NCBI RefSeq assembly: GCF_017873815.1
Contig: NZ_JAGGKQ010000027.1
Coordinates: 1 to 38,835 of the forward strand
Source: Halorubrum alkaliphilum
GTDB taxonomy: Archaea; Halobacteriota; Halobacteria; Halobacteriales; Haloferacaceae
Reading direction: 5' to 3'
DNA length: 38,835 nt
Of the stretch, positions 22,289-29,868 are shown piece after piece; positions within the stretch are counted from its first letter, which is position 1; each line of letters opens with the position of its first letter. The notes under the pieces were generated by a model that did not search any database, had not been told where the DNA came from, and worked only from the letters and a program-made list of their open reading frames with translations. A program made the translations under genes and the position numbers.

Positions 22289-23392
22289 ATGAGACGAGCG
22301 CTGGTGATCGGAGCTGTCGCCCTCCTTGTTCTCCTTGCTGGTTGTGCCAGTCTACCGGTCGATGACGGTGACATTGAGACTGATACCCCCGACACTGACA
22401 ATGTCGACGATGGGACTGAAACAGACGATGGCTCTGACGATGCCGATGATACTGATGAATCGAGCACCGACACTGATGAGCCACGCGATGTCGATGGCGA
22501 GCTTGCAGTCCACCACATCGATGTCGGCCAAGCAGATGCGACGCTTCTCATCACACCAGCCGGAGAGACGATTCTGATCGATAGCGGTGACTGGCGGCAA
22601 GGGGGCGAAGGCGTGATTGAGTATCTCGAAGCCCACGACATCGATCGAATCGATCATCTCGTGGCGACGCACGGACATGCCGATCATATTGGGGGCCACG
22701 ACGCAATCATCGAGTGGGCAGAAACAGAGGGTGACGGCATCGGGCTCGCCTACGATTCTGGGGTCGCACATACGAGTCAGACGTACGAGCGGTATCTCGA
22801 TGCTGTCGAAGAGTACGATGTTGAGTTGCTGATCGTCGAGGAAGGTGACGAACTCCCGATCGAAGACGACGTCGACGGGCTTGTCGTCAACCCCCCAGAA
22901 GGAGATTCGGGAACCGACCTTCACGATAACAGTGTCGCGCTCGTGATTGAGTTCGGTGAGTTCCGCTACGTAACGACAGGTGATGCTGAGACGGCGGCCG
23001 AAGAACGAATGGTTGACTCATGGGCAGCCGAGCTTGACGCAGACATATACCACGCCGGTCATCACGGTTCAAGCACGTCCTCAACTGCGCCGTTCCTTGA
23101 CGCAGCCTCCCCTGAGATTGCGATTATCTCTAGCGCTTACGACTCTCAGTATGGACATCCACATGATGAGGTACTCACTAGATTCGCTGATCGGGACATT
23201 GACACGTACTGGACAGGCGTCCACGGTGATATTATCGTGACTGCAACTGGGGATGGTGAAATCAACATTACGACAAGTGACACATTCTCACCAGACGCAG
23301 AGGACCTGCTAGGTGAGAAGCCGAGTGACGATCAAGAATCACTCACACCACTAACCGTTAACACACAACACTACGGTACTATTCCAGTATGA
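22289..23392 (+). CDS. ComEC/Rec2-like metallo-beta-lactamase-fold lipoprotein
   Basis: The start is put at ATG 22289, which gives a signal sequence (RRALVIGAVALLVLLAGC) with a lipobox LLAGC; the frame is open further upstream without a signal. A long Asp/Thr/Glu linker (residues about 25-65) follows, then the MBL domain: HHIDVGQADATLLITPAGETILIDSG, THGHADHIGG (HxHxDH), YVTTGDAE, and YHAGHHGS. This domain is that of the cytoplasmic or external nuclease-like part of ComEC. It is anchored outside the cell and probably hydrolyses a phosphodiester. The stop overlaps the DUF3006 gene (ATGA at 23389). Confidence 0.85.
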   Translation: MRRALVIGAVALLVLLAGCASLPVDDGDIETDTPDTDNVDDGTETDDGSDDADDTDESSTDTDEPRDVDGELAVHHIDVGQADATLLITPAGETILIDSGDWRQGGEGVIEYLEAHDIDRIDHLVATHGHADHIGGHDAIIEWAETEGDGIGLAYDSGVAHTSQTYERYLDAVEEYDVELLIVEEGDELPIEDDVDGLVVNPPEGDSGTDLHDNSVALVIEFGEFRYVTTGDAETAAEERMVDSWAAELDADIYHAGHHGSSTSSTAPFLDAASPEIAIISSAYDSQYGHPHDEVLTRFADRDIDTYWTGVHGDIIVTATGDGEINITTSDTFSPDAEDLLGEKPSDDQESLTPLTVNTQHYGTIPV

Positions 23393-23670
23393 ACGGAACG
23401 TACACAGCAACCGTTGACCGGATCGTCGATGGAAAGACCGCCGTCATACTCATTGAGGATGGCAAAGACGTGATCGAACAGTTCGATGTCCCGGCCGACC
23501 AACTTCCTGAGGAAGCCACCGGTGAGGGGAGCGTCCTGACGGTCGAGATTACAGATAACGCGATCGTAGATATGCAATACGACGCTGAGTTGACGGACCG
23601 ACGGCCACAAGCTGCTCAGGAACGAATCAACAGGCTCTCAAAACGACTGAGCGACCGAGATAAATCATAG
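23389..23670 (+). CDS. DUF3006-family protein
   Basis: A 93-residue protein reading GTYTATVDRIVDGKTAVILIEDGKDVIEQFDVPADQLPEEATGEGSVLTVEITDNAI, the small beta-barrel of DUF3006. A helix rich in Arg and Gln ends it. DUF3006 proteins are regularly found next to ComEC-like metallo-beta-lactamase genes in haloarchaea and Firmicutes, so the pair is typical. The ATG overlaps the upstream stop by four bases. The function in the pair is unknown. Confidence 0.8.
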   Translation: MNGTYTATVDRIVDGKTAVILIEDGKDVIEQFDVPADQLPEEATGEGSVLTVEITDNAIVDMQYDAELTDRRPQAAQERINRLSKRLSDRDKS

Positions 23671-23909
23671 GTCTGTCAATACGGTGCTGAAAGCGATCAT
23701 CGATTGATTGCTCAAAAAGCCGACAGTAGACACTTCAGCGGTGCCTTAGTTCTCTATCGCGGTGGATTGTGCTCGTCTCTGACTGTATTGAGGACTTCAT
23801 TATCGCTGTGAGTCCAAGATAGGGTCGTCTCGGGACTCGTGTGGTTCGCTATTAATTGTCTCGGGTGGCGACGGGATGGACGGCGAGTATATGCAGAAGG
23901 AACTCGTAC

Positions 23910-24362
23910 TCAGCCGCCGGCATTTCGATCTGTTTGGAGCATTTGCGTCTGTCGGGTCTCTAAGAGTTCGCGCTTCCCGACCGACGCGTCGAGCGGGGCC
24001 ATGACCAGCAGGCCGGTCGCGGCGTGACACGGAAGGCCGTCACCGGCGCCGAAGCCCGTCCCCGTTGTCGGTACCTGTACGCGGTACCCATTCCCTGAGT
24101 GTTGGATCCGGGTGTCGATTCCACGGTAGATCGACGCCGTCTCCGTGGCTGCGAGTGCGACTAGCTCAGCGCGGTCGGCTAACGGCACGCGGTCGGTATC
24201 CCGGTCGATCACGAGCAGTAGATCGTCGAACCCGTACGCGACGACGTCGGCACGGTGTGTCGTGTCGCCGTTGGCGCCCTCCTCGACGAGACCGGCGCTG
24301 CGAGCGGGTTTGGTCACTTGTAGCGCGAGGCCGTCGCCCGTGTTTGTCAGTTGATTCGGCAT
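23910..24362 (-). CDS. Hypothetical protein, 150 aa, last gene of a minus-strand operon
   Basis: Starts MPNQLTNTGDGLALQVTKPA and continues with short beta stretches (DDLLLVIDRDTDRVPL, GNGYRVQVPTTGTGFGAGDGLP). It looks soluble and weakly acidic; no catalytic motif or transmembrane segment is seen. The start codon is directly next to the upstream gene's stop (24360-24365). I do not recognise the family. Its N-terminal strand pattern is reminiscent of AbrB-type barrels, but that is not more than a suggestion. Confidence 0.6.
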   Translation of the reverse strand: MPNQLTNTGDGLALQVTKPARSAGLVEEGANGDTTHRADVVAYGFDDLLLVIDRDTDRVPLADRAELVALAATETASIYRGIDTRIQHSGNGYRVQVPTTGTGFGAGDGLPCHAATGLLVMAPLDASVGKRELLETRQTQMLQTDRNAGG

Positions 24363-24557
24363 CTACTCGGTCACCTCTCGTGCGCGCGCCCAGATCCACG
24401 CGTCGTCGTGGTCGTCGAGGACGGTCGGGTCGAACCCACAGAGATCGCGGAGGTAGTGTGACCAGAACTCCCTGTCAAACGACTCAGGCACGTTATGAGC
24501 GGCCTCGGCGTCGCCGAAGCGGTCTTGATGCGTCGCCGGCGGCGGAACAGCAGTCAT
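24363..24557 (-). CDS. Small hypothetical protein, 64 aa
   Basis: Begins MTAVPPPATHQDRFGDAEAA and ends HDDAWIWARAREVTE. The start ATG at 24557 overlaps the upstream stop by ATGA, which fixes it over an in-frame ATG further upstream at 24608. It is acidic and aromatic-rich (FDREFWSHYLRDLCGFDP). No family is recognised. Confidence 0.55.
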   Translation of the reverse strand: MTAVPPPATHQDRFGDAEAAHNVPESFDREFWSHYLRDLCGFDPTVLDDHDDAWIWARAREVTE

Positions 24558-24931
24558 TTGTCGGCCTCCTCCACCGTCGCGATCGTTCCGAGAACCGGGT
24601 ACTCCCATCGGATAATATCGTTGTCCTCGACGTGCTGGACCCTAGCGTGTAGCGTGGGCGTTCCCCAGCTGTCATTCGTCTCGACAATACCGATTTCGCC
24701 CAGATCCGTCGCATGTCGATCCGGTTTGAGGTGTAACTCGGGTGCCTCGAAAAACTCGATCGTACACTGAAGATACCCCTTGCCCTCTTCGTCCTCAGCA
24801 GCAGACTCGTACTCGAAATCGGTCGTCGTTACCTCGAACGTGCGCTCGTCATCGAGCGTGACACGGTACGTATGGGACTCTGAGCGGGCCTCAAAGAGTG
24901 TTTCAGCTGCGTCGCCAGTTATGTCGTTCAT
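24554..24931 (-). CDS. Hypothetical protein, 125 aa
   Basis: An acidic, beta-rich protein (ESHTYRVTLDDERTFEVTTTDFEYESA ... GYLQCTIEFFEAPELHLKPDR ... IRWEYPVLGTIATVEE). It overlaps both neighbours by four bases, at 24928-24931 and 24554-24557, so it is firmly inside a four-gene operon. No family is recognised. Confidence 0.65.
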   Translation of the reverse strand: MNDITGDAAETLFEARSESHTYRVTLDDERTFEVTTTDFEYESAAEDEEGKGYLQCTIEFFEAPELHLKPDRHATDLGEIGIVETNDSWGTPTLHARVQHVEDNDIIRWEYPVLGTIATVEEADK

Positions 24932-25242
24932 GTGTGGGCACCTGCGCGCGGCGAGTCTCGCTGTGCGTACACGTTACTATAATATAGTAACGTGAAACCA
25001 CTCCGGTGCCCGTTCATGTACCCAGTACCGAACCAGCAGTATGAGAGGTGTGCGGGATAGAACGCGTCGCGCTCACCAACGACCTCGCGGATAGTGATGT
25101 GCCGGGTGCAGTCGTGCCGACCGTGCGTCCCACTGAGTAGGCAGTACCCATTGAGCTCACCACCGGCAGTGTAGGGCTTGTAGCGCTTGTGCTCGCATGG
25201 ACGTCGTCCCGAGTCAGTAGTTGATAAGCTCGATCGTAACAA
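24928..25242 (-). CDS. Cys/His-rich hypothetical protein, first gene of the operon
   Basis: The frame reads PCEHKRYKPYTAGGELNGYC, LLSGTHGRHDCTRHITIREV and FYPAHLSYCWFGTGYMNGH, a conserved-looking Cys/His pattern that may bind zinc. Codon third positions are mostly G or C, and the stop overlaps the next gene start as ATGA (24928-24931), both supporting a real gene. The start is uncertain: the first usable codon is TTG at 25242, with no clear promoter, so the 5' end may be lost. The 25-base palindrome at 24970-24994 lies inside its last codons. Confidence 0.5.
   Translation of the reverse strand: MLRSSLSTTDSGRRPCEHKRYKPYTAGGELNGYCLLSGTHGRHDCTRHITIREVVGERDAFYPAHLSYCWFGTGYMNGHRSGFTLLYYSNVYAQRDSPRAGAHT
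24970..24994. promoter_or_regulatory. Perfect 25-base palindrome with TATA core
   Basis: Arms CACGTTACTATA and TATAGTAACGTG surround a single A. The core contains TATAATATA, usable as a TATA box on either strand, 39 bases upstream of the ATG of the 125-residue protein at 24931. A dimeric regulator binding here would cover the box. It also lies inside the 3' end of the preceding gene. Confidence 0.6.
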
Positions 25243-25415
25243 TTCGTGTCCGATCTATGTATTGAACAACTCCTCTTGGCCGAGTCGATCGGGCGTGAAC
25301 GAGAAACCACGGTCAGCGTAGTAGAGCGCGAGACTGTCACTCGGACGAGATATCGAACACAGGAGCGACAATAAGTAGATATGACAGCGACCACGTCGTA
25401 AGGACCCCACTCCCT

Positions 25416-25437
25416 CCCCCCGTCATCGATGTGTAAA
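25416..25437 (-). repeat. Origin recognition box (ORB) 1
   Basis: On the minus strand TTTACACATCGATGAC followed by six G. It is a perfect match to the consensus of this window. The G-string points to the left, away from the AT-rich region. Confidence 0.8.
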
Positions 25438-25751
25438 TGCTCTAGCGATGGGGAAGGGTGAAGACACGTTAGAGTCCGAAATAGCCAAAAACACCGTAAA
25501 ATCGCTGTAGATGTATCTGAACATTCAGAAATCAAATCACCTTTAGTTTGATAAAGATTTATATAAGTGCCATATAAACAATACCCGCAATGGATCAATT
25601 TGTAATGGTAAGAGAAGGTAACTTCGATAAACTAGTTAACGATTCTATTTCTGATTATATCAACTGTTCTTCTTGAAAACAGCGTCTATAGCGTCTAAAA
25701 CAGCAATCTATGGATTAGTGTTTAGTTTTTCCACCCTCCACTGTTTTTTGC

Positions 25752-25772
25752 TTACACATCGATGACGGGGGG
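25752..25772 (+). repeat. ORB 2
   Basis: TTACACATCGATGAC followed by six G, reading to the right. Opposite in orientation to ORB 1 across the AT-rich region. Confidence 0.8.
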
Positions 25773-25887
25773 AGGGTGTTTGACACCCCTGACAAACACG
25801 GGCGATTCTTGTAGGTATTGCTGGTCAGTGGAACGGCAATCACTCCTACATGATATCTAGCCAAACCTCTACGGGATCAGCTTCAAT

Positions 25888-25909
25888 TTTACACATCGAA
25901 GACGGGGGG
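25888..25909 (+). repeat. ORB 3
   Basis: TTTACACATCGAAGAC followed by six G, one mismatch from ORB 1, 27 bases from the end of orc1/cdc6. Confidence 0.8.
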
Positions 25910-25935
25910 TGTGCTTCCGAGAGAACCTTTTGAAA

Positions 25936-27393
25936 CTAACTGTGGAATTCCTTTAGCTGGGCGTTGACGACAGACTGAAGAAGAGCTTCTTGTTCGGCAA
26001 TTGACCCTAGACGAGTGTCGTCGACGATTCGATTCATCATCGCTTCAGGATCTCCTGTGAACGTGAATTCCATGTACATTCCGCCACCACGACCTCGACC
26101 TTTCCGAGAAGTGGAGATAAGACCATACGTGGAGAGCTCTTTGACATACTTGACGTAGGTTTCCCGTGTCATTTGGTCAGCATCGATCTCATCAGTAACC
26201 CATTGGTAAACTTTGAAACCAACCGGGCTTGGCACGGAACTCCCAGACCAATTGGAGAAATTGGCGACAGAAGCGGTTGCGTAGAGAGAGATCTTCTTTT
26301 GCGTAGTCAATCCCTCGATTAACTTTAGCGACCGATCTTTATCGATCTCCTCCTGCGATTCTCGAACGTGTTCTTCACGAACTTCCCCGTCACCACATTC
26401 ATCTGCGAGATCACCGGCACCGCGAAACAGGTCGATTGCCTTTCGTGCGTCTCCATGGCTTTGGGCTGCAAATGCTGAAACAAGCGGTAGCACATCGTCA
26501 CTTAAGCCATCGTCTCGAAAGGCATCACGTCGGTTATCGAGTATTTGACGGAGCTGATTGGCATCATAATCCGGAAAATAGATGTCTCGAGGATTGAATG
26601 AACTCTCGGCACGACCGTCGATATTCTCCATGAATTTCGGGTCATTGGTCAGAGCTGCGACCGAGACTTGTCCTTCGATTTCGTTTGTATTACTGGCTCT
26701 AGACAGTTGATAGAGTAGCTTTGAGTACGCAGGTTCTTCGCTCGCTCGCCGGCCTACCAGAAGATCGATCTCGTCGATGATGAAAATGACTGAGTCGTAG
26801 TGTTCGTTGATGAGTTCATACAAGCGCCGATACTTACGCTTGGTCGACACTCCTGTCTCCGGAACGCCGGCATCTACACCGATGTCCTTTGCGACGGTTT
26901 GGACCAGTTCGAATACAGCTTGATCGAGGGTATTGATCGGCTGGCAGTTAATGTCGACAACACCGAAACGTTCGCCTTTGGACTGACAGAGCTCAATGAT
27001 TTGCTGTGTGACTGCACCAATAATAAGCGATTTTCCTGTTCCGGCCGGGCCGTAAAGCAACATATTCGGAGGCCGATTTCCTTGAAGGGTCGGCTTCAGA
27101 AACGAAACGACGGACTCGAGTTGCTCATCGCGTCCGACGATTCGCTCTTCATCAATAATTGTGTCTGGCTCGACAAGGTCTCGATTGACAAAAACTGATG
27201 CTTTTCCCTCATCGTCGAGCATATCCCGGATTGACCGGTGTTTACTGTCCTCACTGTCTTCAGCGATTTCTTTGCCGTGTTCCCGTAATGAGTGATTTGT
27301 AATAGTCTCTCCAACGTCCTCTCCGTCAGCTCGGGAACGAGCCCCATCGTCGGGGATGGATTGGTCCGATCCATCCTGATCACGACCGGCCAT
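25936..27393 (-). CDS. orc1/cdc6: Orc1/Cdc6 replication initiator
   Basis: A 485-residue protein. Walker A is GPAGTGKS (115-122), Walker B is IFIIDEID (203-210), and the sensor region (VAALTNDPKFMENID) and sensor 2 (HGDARKAIDLFRGA) follow. The C-terminus is the winged helix that binds ORBs (SLYATASVANFSNW ... TYVKYVKELSTYGLISTSRKGRGRGG). An acidic N-terminal extension of about 70 residues is added to the AAA+ core, common in haloarchaeal plasmid initiators. It recognises the boxes on both sides of its gene and loads MCM. The start is the first ATG after a GGAGGT site, and ORBs 1-3 lie downstream, 4-7 upstream. Confidence 0.95.
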   Translation of the reverse strand: MAGRDQDGSDQSIPDDGARSRADGEDVGETITNHSLREHGKEIAEDSEDSKHRSIRDMLDDEGKASVFVNRDLVEPDTIIDEERIVGRDEQLESVVSFLKPTLQGNRPPNMLLYGPAGTGKSLIIGAVTQQIIELCQSKGERFGVVDINCQPINTLDQAVFELVQTVAKDIGVDAGVPETGVSTKRKYRRLYELINEHYDSVIFIIDEIDLLVGRRASEEPAYSKLLYQLSRASNTNEIEGQVSVAALTNDPKFMENIDGRAESSFNPRDIYFPDYDANQLRQILDNRRDAFRDDGLSDDVLPLVSAFAAQSHGDARKAIDLFRGAGDLADECGDGEVREEHVRESQEEIDKDRSLKLIEGLTTQKKISLYATASVANFSNWSGSSVPSPVGFKVYQWVTDEIDADQMTRETYVKYVKELSTYGLISTSRKGRGRGGGMYMEFTFTGDPEAMMNRIVDDTRLGSIAEQEALLQSVVNAQLKEFHS

Positions 27394-27535
27394 ACGAATA
27401 CTCTACCTCCGAGTGATTAAAAACCTTCACCCCACATCGATGTTTATCTAGCCGGTATACTCGTTCTTCCACCTATATTCGGATAGATCTTGGTTACCCA
27501 TTTAGACCACCACCGAAGTACATCTCACGAATCCC

Positions 27536-27556
27536 CCCCCCGTGATCGATGTGTAA
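27536..27556 (-). repeat. ORB 4
   Basis: On the minus strand TTACACATCGATCAC followed by six or more G. Upstream of orc1/cdc6. Confidence 0.75.
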
Positions 27557-27651
27557 CGAGATCTACTGCGCTTTCTTGTGTTTCTGACAATTCAATAATT
27601 GATCTTGCCAACTCTACTGTTCTTAATCGACGTGTCATCTGGTTATCCAAC

Positions 27652-27671
27652 GCCCCGTCATCGAAGTGTAA
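27652..27671 (-). repeat. ORB 5
   Basis: On the minus strand TTACACTTCGATGAC followed by GGGGC, a shortened G-string. Confidence 0.65.
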
Positions 27672-27686
27672 GTTGTAGGTTCTACC

Positions 27687-27705
27687 ACCCCACTATCGAT
27701 GTAAA
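27687..27705 (-). repeat. ORB 6 (weak)
   Basis: On the minus strand TTTTACATCGATAGTGGGG, with loss of two central bases and only four G. Only 15 bases from ORB 5. Confidence 0.4.
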
Positions 27706-27746
27706 AATCGGTTTAGTCTCTCGCTCTTCCGACTGTCAGCTATCAG

Positions 27747-27768
27747 TTTACACTTCGATTACGGGGGG
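27747..27768 (+). repeat. ORB 7
   Basis: TTTACACTTCGATTAC followed by six G, opposite in orientation to ORBs 4-6. Confidence 0.75.
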
Positions 27769-27797
27769 TATACCAATAGAAATCAGACACTCTGAGT

Positions 27798-28121
27798 TCA
27801 TCCATCCGAGTTGACCGGACCCTTGTACTCAGATCGGACCTGATCACCATCCCGCCACTGCCAGTAGTAGTAGCGATTATCGTTGATTTCCTTGATTGTG
27901 ATCGTCGCTTTTGCAGGGACGTCATCTGGCAGATCATCTGGTCGCTCCTGCGCTTCGTCTTGGTCTGGCTCTTCCTCGAGATGTGTCTCGCGTTCCTTGA
28001 GTTCAGATAGCTCCTCGGCGTACGTAGTAATGTCGCGGAGTTGGTCCGGACTGGATTCGTTAAGCGTGTCGACCAGCTCTGCCGGGAGGCTTGTCGGTGG
28101 GGTCGGTGGGTCGTAGGCCAT
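27798..28121 (-). CDS. DUF6788-like haloarchaeal protein, 107 aa
   Basis: The N-terminus is Pro-rich and helical (SLPAELVDTLNESSPDQLRDITTYAEELSEL). A highly acidic linker follows (EEEPDQDEAQERPDDLPDD). The end is a small beta domain (KATITIKEINDNRYYYWQWRDGDQVRSEYKGPV) typical of haloarchaeal proteins annotated DUF6788. It is plasmid-borne in many haloarchaea. The inverted repeat at 28136-28176 sits just upstream and may control it. The function is unknown, though its conserved YYYWQWR stretch suggests nucleic acid binding. Confidence 0.7.
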   Translation of the reverse strand: MAYDPPTPPTSLPAELVDTLNESSPDQLRDITTYAEELSELKERETHLEEEPDQDEAQERPDDLPDDVPAKATITIKEINDNRYYYWQWRDGDQVRSEYKGPVNSDG

Positions 28122-28135
28122 TGACTTCCTTCGTG

Positions 28136-28176
28136 TTAACCAACATAGGGTGCTAATCCATAGTTTTGTTGGTTAA
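28136..28176. promoter_or_regulatory. Inverted repeat TTAACCAAC-N23-GTTGGTTAA, copy 1
   Basis: Perfect 9-base arms (28136-28144 and 28168-28176), 23-base spacer. The minus-strand spacer holds AAAACTATGGATTAGC, a likely TATA region for the gene starting at 28121. The same arms and the same spacer length occur at 29646-29684. Confidence 0.6.
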
Positions 28177-28371
28177 GACGGGAGAGTTTCTTCCCACATC
28201 TGCTGACTGAAGCACTACTTTTGGTACATATCCCACCCGCAGGACGGGAAGTCCCGGCGCGAACACCGGGCCGACGCCGGCGTAGACAACCAGCGAGACA
28301 CCATCTATGATCGGCGGTATGACCGCGAATTTGTAGCCGGAAGTGAACGATCCTCATCCTGTTCGTGATCG

Positions 28372-28695
28372 ATGTTCAATTCGTATTTTCAGCGAACACT
28401 CGAAACGGTGGAGTGTGAGGCTGTATTGCGAGTATCCTTTTTACTTAGGGGTCGTGTCCTTGTCGCGGCTAGTCGCCGTGGCGGGTCCACCACTGTTCGA
28501 CTTCCACCGAGGCGCTCGATACGCTCTCGTGGTACGGCGGTCGAGATCCACGATCTGCGGATCGTCACTGAATCAACAACTTCGGTACGAATCTCTAGAG
28601 GAGTAACCGTCGACGGTGGCTGCCATGGGTTCGAGCTGTTTTCGAGAACAAGACCGCTAGTGGATCCAGCTGGAGCCGTCGTTCAGAGGTACTGA
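28372..28695 (+). CDS. Possible hypothetical protein, 107 aa
   Basis: The plus-strand frame from ATG 28372 reads RTLETVECEAVLRVSFLLRG and ends VEIHDLRIVTESTTSVRISR ... GVTVDGGCHGFELFSRTRPL. It is beta-rich in its second half and resembles a small barrel. Third-position GC is only moderate, and no clear promoter is seen, so it may be a fossil or a non-coding open frame. No family is recognised. Confidence 0.3.
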   Translation: MFNSYFQRTLETVECEAVLRVSFLLRGRVLVAASRRGGSTTVRLPPRRSIRSRGTAVEIHDLRIVTESTTSVRISRGVTVDGGCHGFELFSRTRPLVDPAGAVVQRY

Positions 28696-28713
28696 CACGT
28701 TGAACCAGTAATA

Positions 28714-29343
28714 CTACTCGTCGACGTCGACGACTGTCGCCTCTTCAGGCGGTGCGATCTCAAGTTCGGCAGCGCCGCGCTCGATCGTTTCGGGCGCGGT
28801 CCCCTCGGCGTCGGCGAGCAGCTCGGTGAGCTCCTCGTCCGAAACCATGTCGGCGTCGGCCGGGGCTTCGCGACTCATGTCTCCTTCTACCCGGTGCGAA
28901 GGGATAAACGTGGGTGTCGGTTCACCACCATCCGACCACGACGGTGGGCGCCCCGGCGATCGACGCTCTTCGAAGACATCGATGAAGTACTCAGCCTCGC
29001 GTTTGAGGTAATTGGCACAGCCGCGGATGACTGCTCCTCGACTTATCGGCAGCGGCGCATGCGCGAGTTGGAGGTGAACAGTCGGCTGCGAACGGCGGGC
29101 GACGTCGACGTGGAGCCCTTCGCGGTACACGTCATGCCCGAGTGACGACGTCTCATTGTGGTCCATCCGGGCGATTGCCGTCCACTCGATCGGGTCGATC
29201 GCGACGCGATAGTGAAGCTGAACGAGGAAGCGCGGGATGTGTTGCTGGTGCTGGTCGAACCCGACCGTGAGCAGGCAGTCGCGGCGGCCAGCTGGGACGT
29301 GCTTGGAGACGTCGTAGCCGATCGGGAGCGACGGGGCACTCAT
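28714..29343 (-). CDS. DUF7718-like haloarchaeal protein, 209 aa
   Basis: Residues 30-125 contain a conserved-looking domain: HIPRFLVQLHYRV, WTAIARMDHNE, LGHDVYREGLHVDVARRS, LAHAPLPISRGAVIRGCANYLKREAEYFIDVFE. This pattern is familiar from haloarchaeal plasmid and provirus proteins called DUF7718. The C-terminal 80 residues are acidic and disordered (DEELTELLADAEGTAPETI). The ATG at 29343 is overlapped by a short upstream frame ending in TGA. A link to nucleases or toxins has been suspected from the His-rich core, but I cannot support a function. Confidence 0.65.
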   Translation of the reverse strand: MSAPSLPIGYDVSKHVPAGRRDCLLTVGFDQHQQHIPRFLVQLHYRVAIDPIEWTAIARMDHNETSSLGHDVYREGLHVDVARRSQPTVHLQLAHAPLPISRGAVIRGCANYLKREAEYFIDVFEERRSPGRPPSWSDGGEPTPTFIPSHRVEGDMSREAPADADMVSDEELTELLADAEGTAPETIERGAAELEIAPPEEATVVDVDE

Positions 29344-29465
29344 TCGTTCGGCCCATCGTCACCCGGTACGGTGTCGCTTTCGCTTTCGCCCTCGACGTCG
29401 GGGCGACATCCGGGCTGCACTCGCTGGAGTTGCGATAGTTCAGTTCTCCCGCTCCCACCATTCGT

Positions 29466-29600
29466 CTATTCTTGCGCGCTGATGTCGACGGCTGCGGTGA
29501 TCCCGCACGAGCAGTGAATGCCGACGGTGCCGGGGTGGGTCGTGATCGGGCCCTTCTCCTCTCCACAGCCCGGGCAGTTGACGCGGAAGATCTCGCCCAT
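29466..29600 (-). CDS. Small zinc-ribbon protein, 44 aa
   Basis: From the ATG at 29600 the product is GEIFRVNCPGCGEEKGPITT followed by HPGTVGIHCSCGITAAVDIS, with CPGC and CSC plus two His, a compact zinc ribbon. A longer version from 29651 is open but would run into the inverted repeat at 29646-29684. Haloarchaea have many such tiny zinc proteins, some shown to affect biofilm or stress behaviour. No specific function is claimed. Confidence 0.55.
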   Translation of the reverse strand: MGEIFRVNCPGCGEEKGPITTHPGTVGIHCSCGITAAVDISAQE

Positions 29601-29645
29601 ACACACCGATCCATGTGGTCCGGGAAAGCCGCTCCGCTCAGCCTC

Positions 29646-29684
29646 AACCAACAGTCGGTAATCCGATGGCTGATCGTTGGTTAA
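29646..29684. promoter_or_regulatory. Inverted repeat AACCAAC-N23-GTTGGTTAA, copy 2
   Basis: Arms at 29646-29652 and 29676-29684 with a 23-base spacer that includes GGATTA on the minus strand, as in copy 1. It lies 46 bases upstream of the zinc-ribbon start. Confidence 0.6.
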
Positions 29685-29765
29685 GATCGAAACCGCAGGA
29701 CGGTAGGGGTGATAGGGTCAGTGTTCGAGATAGGCATTGTTATCCGAAATTGTAGCACTAAACCT

Positions 29766-29808
29766 ACCGGAAACGTTGTTTCCGGTGCTTTCATACCTCC
29801 GAGGAGGT
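29766..29808. repeat. Two adjacent perfect inverted repeats near ORB 8
   Basis: ACCGGAAAC-GTT-GTTTCCGGT (29766-29786) and ACCTCC-GA-GGAGGT (29795-29808). Either could be a terminator or a partition site; the first is followed by GCTTTC, not by a T-run. Confidence 0.4.
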
Positions 29809-29868
29809 CGATCCTTCTGTCTCGAAGCAGGGGTAAACACGCCTCGATTCGGGATCTATTCGGAGGAA

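Larger units (their letters stand above)
25416..25909. other. Replication origin: inverted ORBs around an AT-rich unwinding element
   Basis: ORB 1 (25416-25437) and ORB 2 (25752-25772) are in opposite orientation with G-strings outward. Between them, 25500-25745 is strongly AT-rich (for instance GATAAAGATTTATATAAGTG near 25550) and holds no gene. ORB 3 (25888-25909) lies next to the orc1/cdc6 gene. Inverted ORBs flanking a DNA unwinding element next to orc1/cdc6 is the known haloarchaeal origin layout, with the halophile-specific G-string. Replication start inside this stretch is inferred. Confidence 0.8.
27394..27797. other. Upstream region of orc1/cdc6 with a second ORB cluster
   Basis: No gene is seen. 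Four ORBs (27536-27768) and one weak half site near 27430-27446 (CCCCACATCGATGTTTA) fill it. The promoter of orc1/cdc6 lies at its left end (minus-strand GGTTTTTAATC near 27415-27425). Confidence 0.6.
28122..28713. other. 592-base region with only a weak gene candidate
   Basis: Apart from the regulatory repeat at 28136-28176, a hairpin-rich GC stretch (about 28229-28290) and the doubtful plus-strand frame at 28372-28695, nothing is recognised. The left half may be remnant DNA of an earlier mobile element. Confidence 0.4.

Noticed and set aside
25014-25598. 194-codon minus-strand frame over the origin
   Set aside because: Runs through ORB 1 and the AT-rich region, Ser/Thr/Arg-rich, and conflicts with the better-supported frame at 24928-25242.
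25416-27768. Possible CRISPR-like array because of repeated 20-base units
   Set aside because: Repeats are irregularly spaced, occur in both orientations and match origin recognition boxes with G-strings.
28136-28357. Minus-strand frame of 73 codons rich in Arg and Cys
   Set aside because: Covers the inverted repeat and GC-rich hairpins; no conserved pattern.
29340-29420. Minus-strand 26-codon frame ending in an ATGA junction with the DUF7718-like gene
   Set aside because: The protein is plausible (VEGESESDTVPGDDGPNE) and the junction is suggestive, but only a GTG start exists and the length is too small to support.
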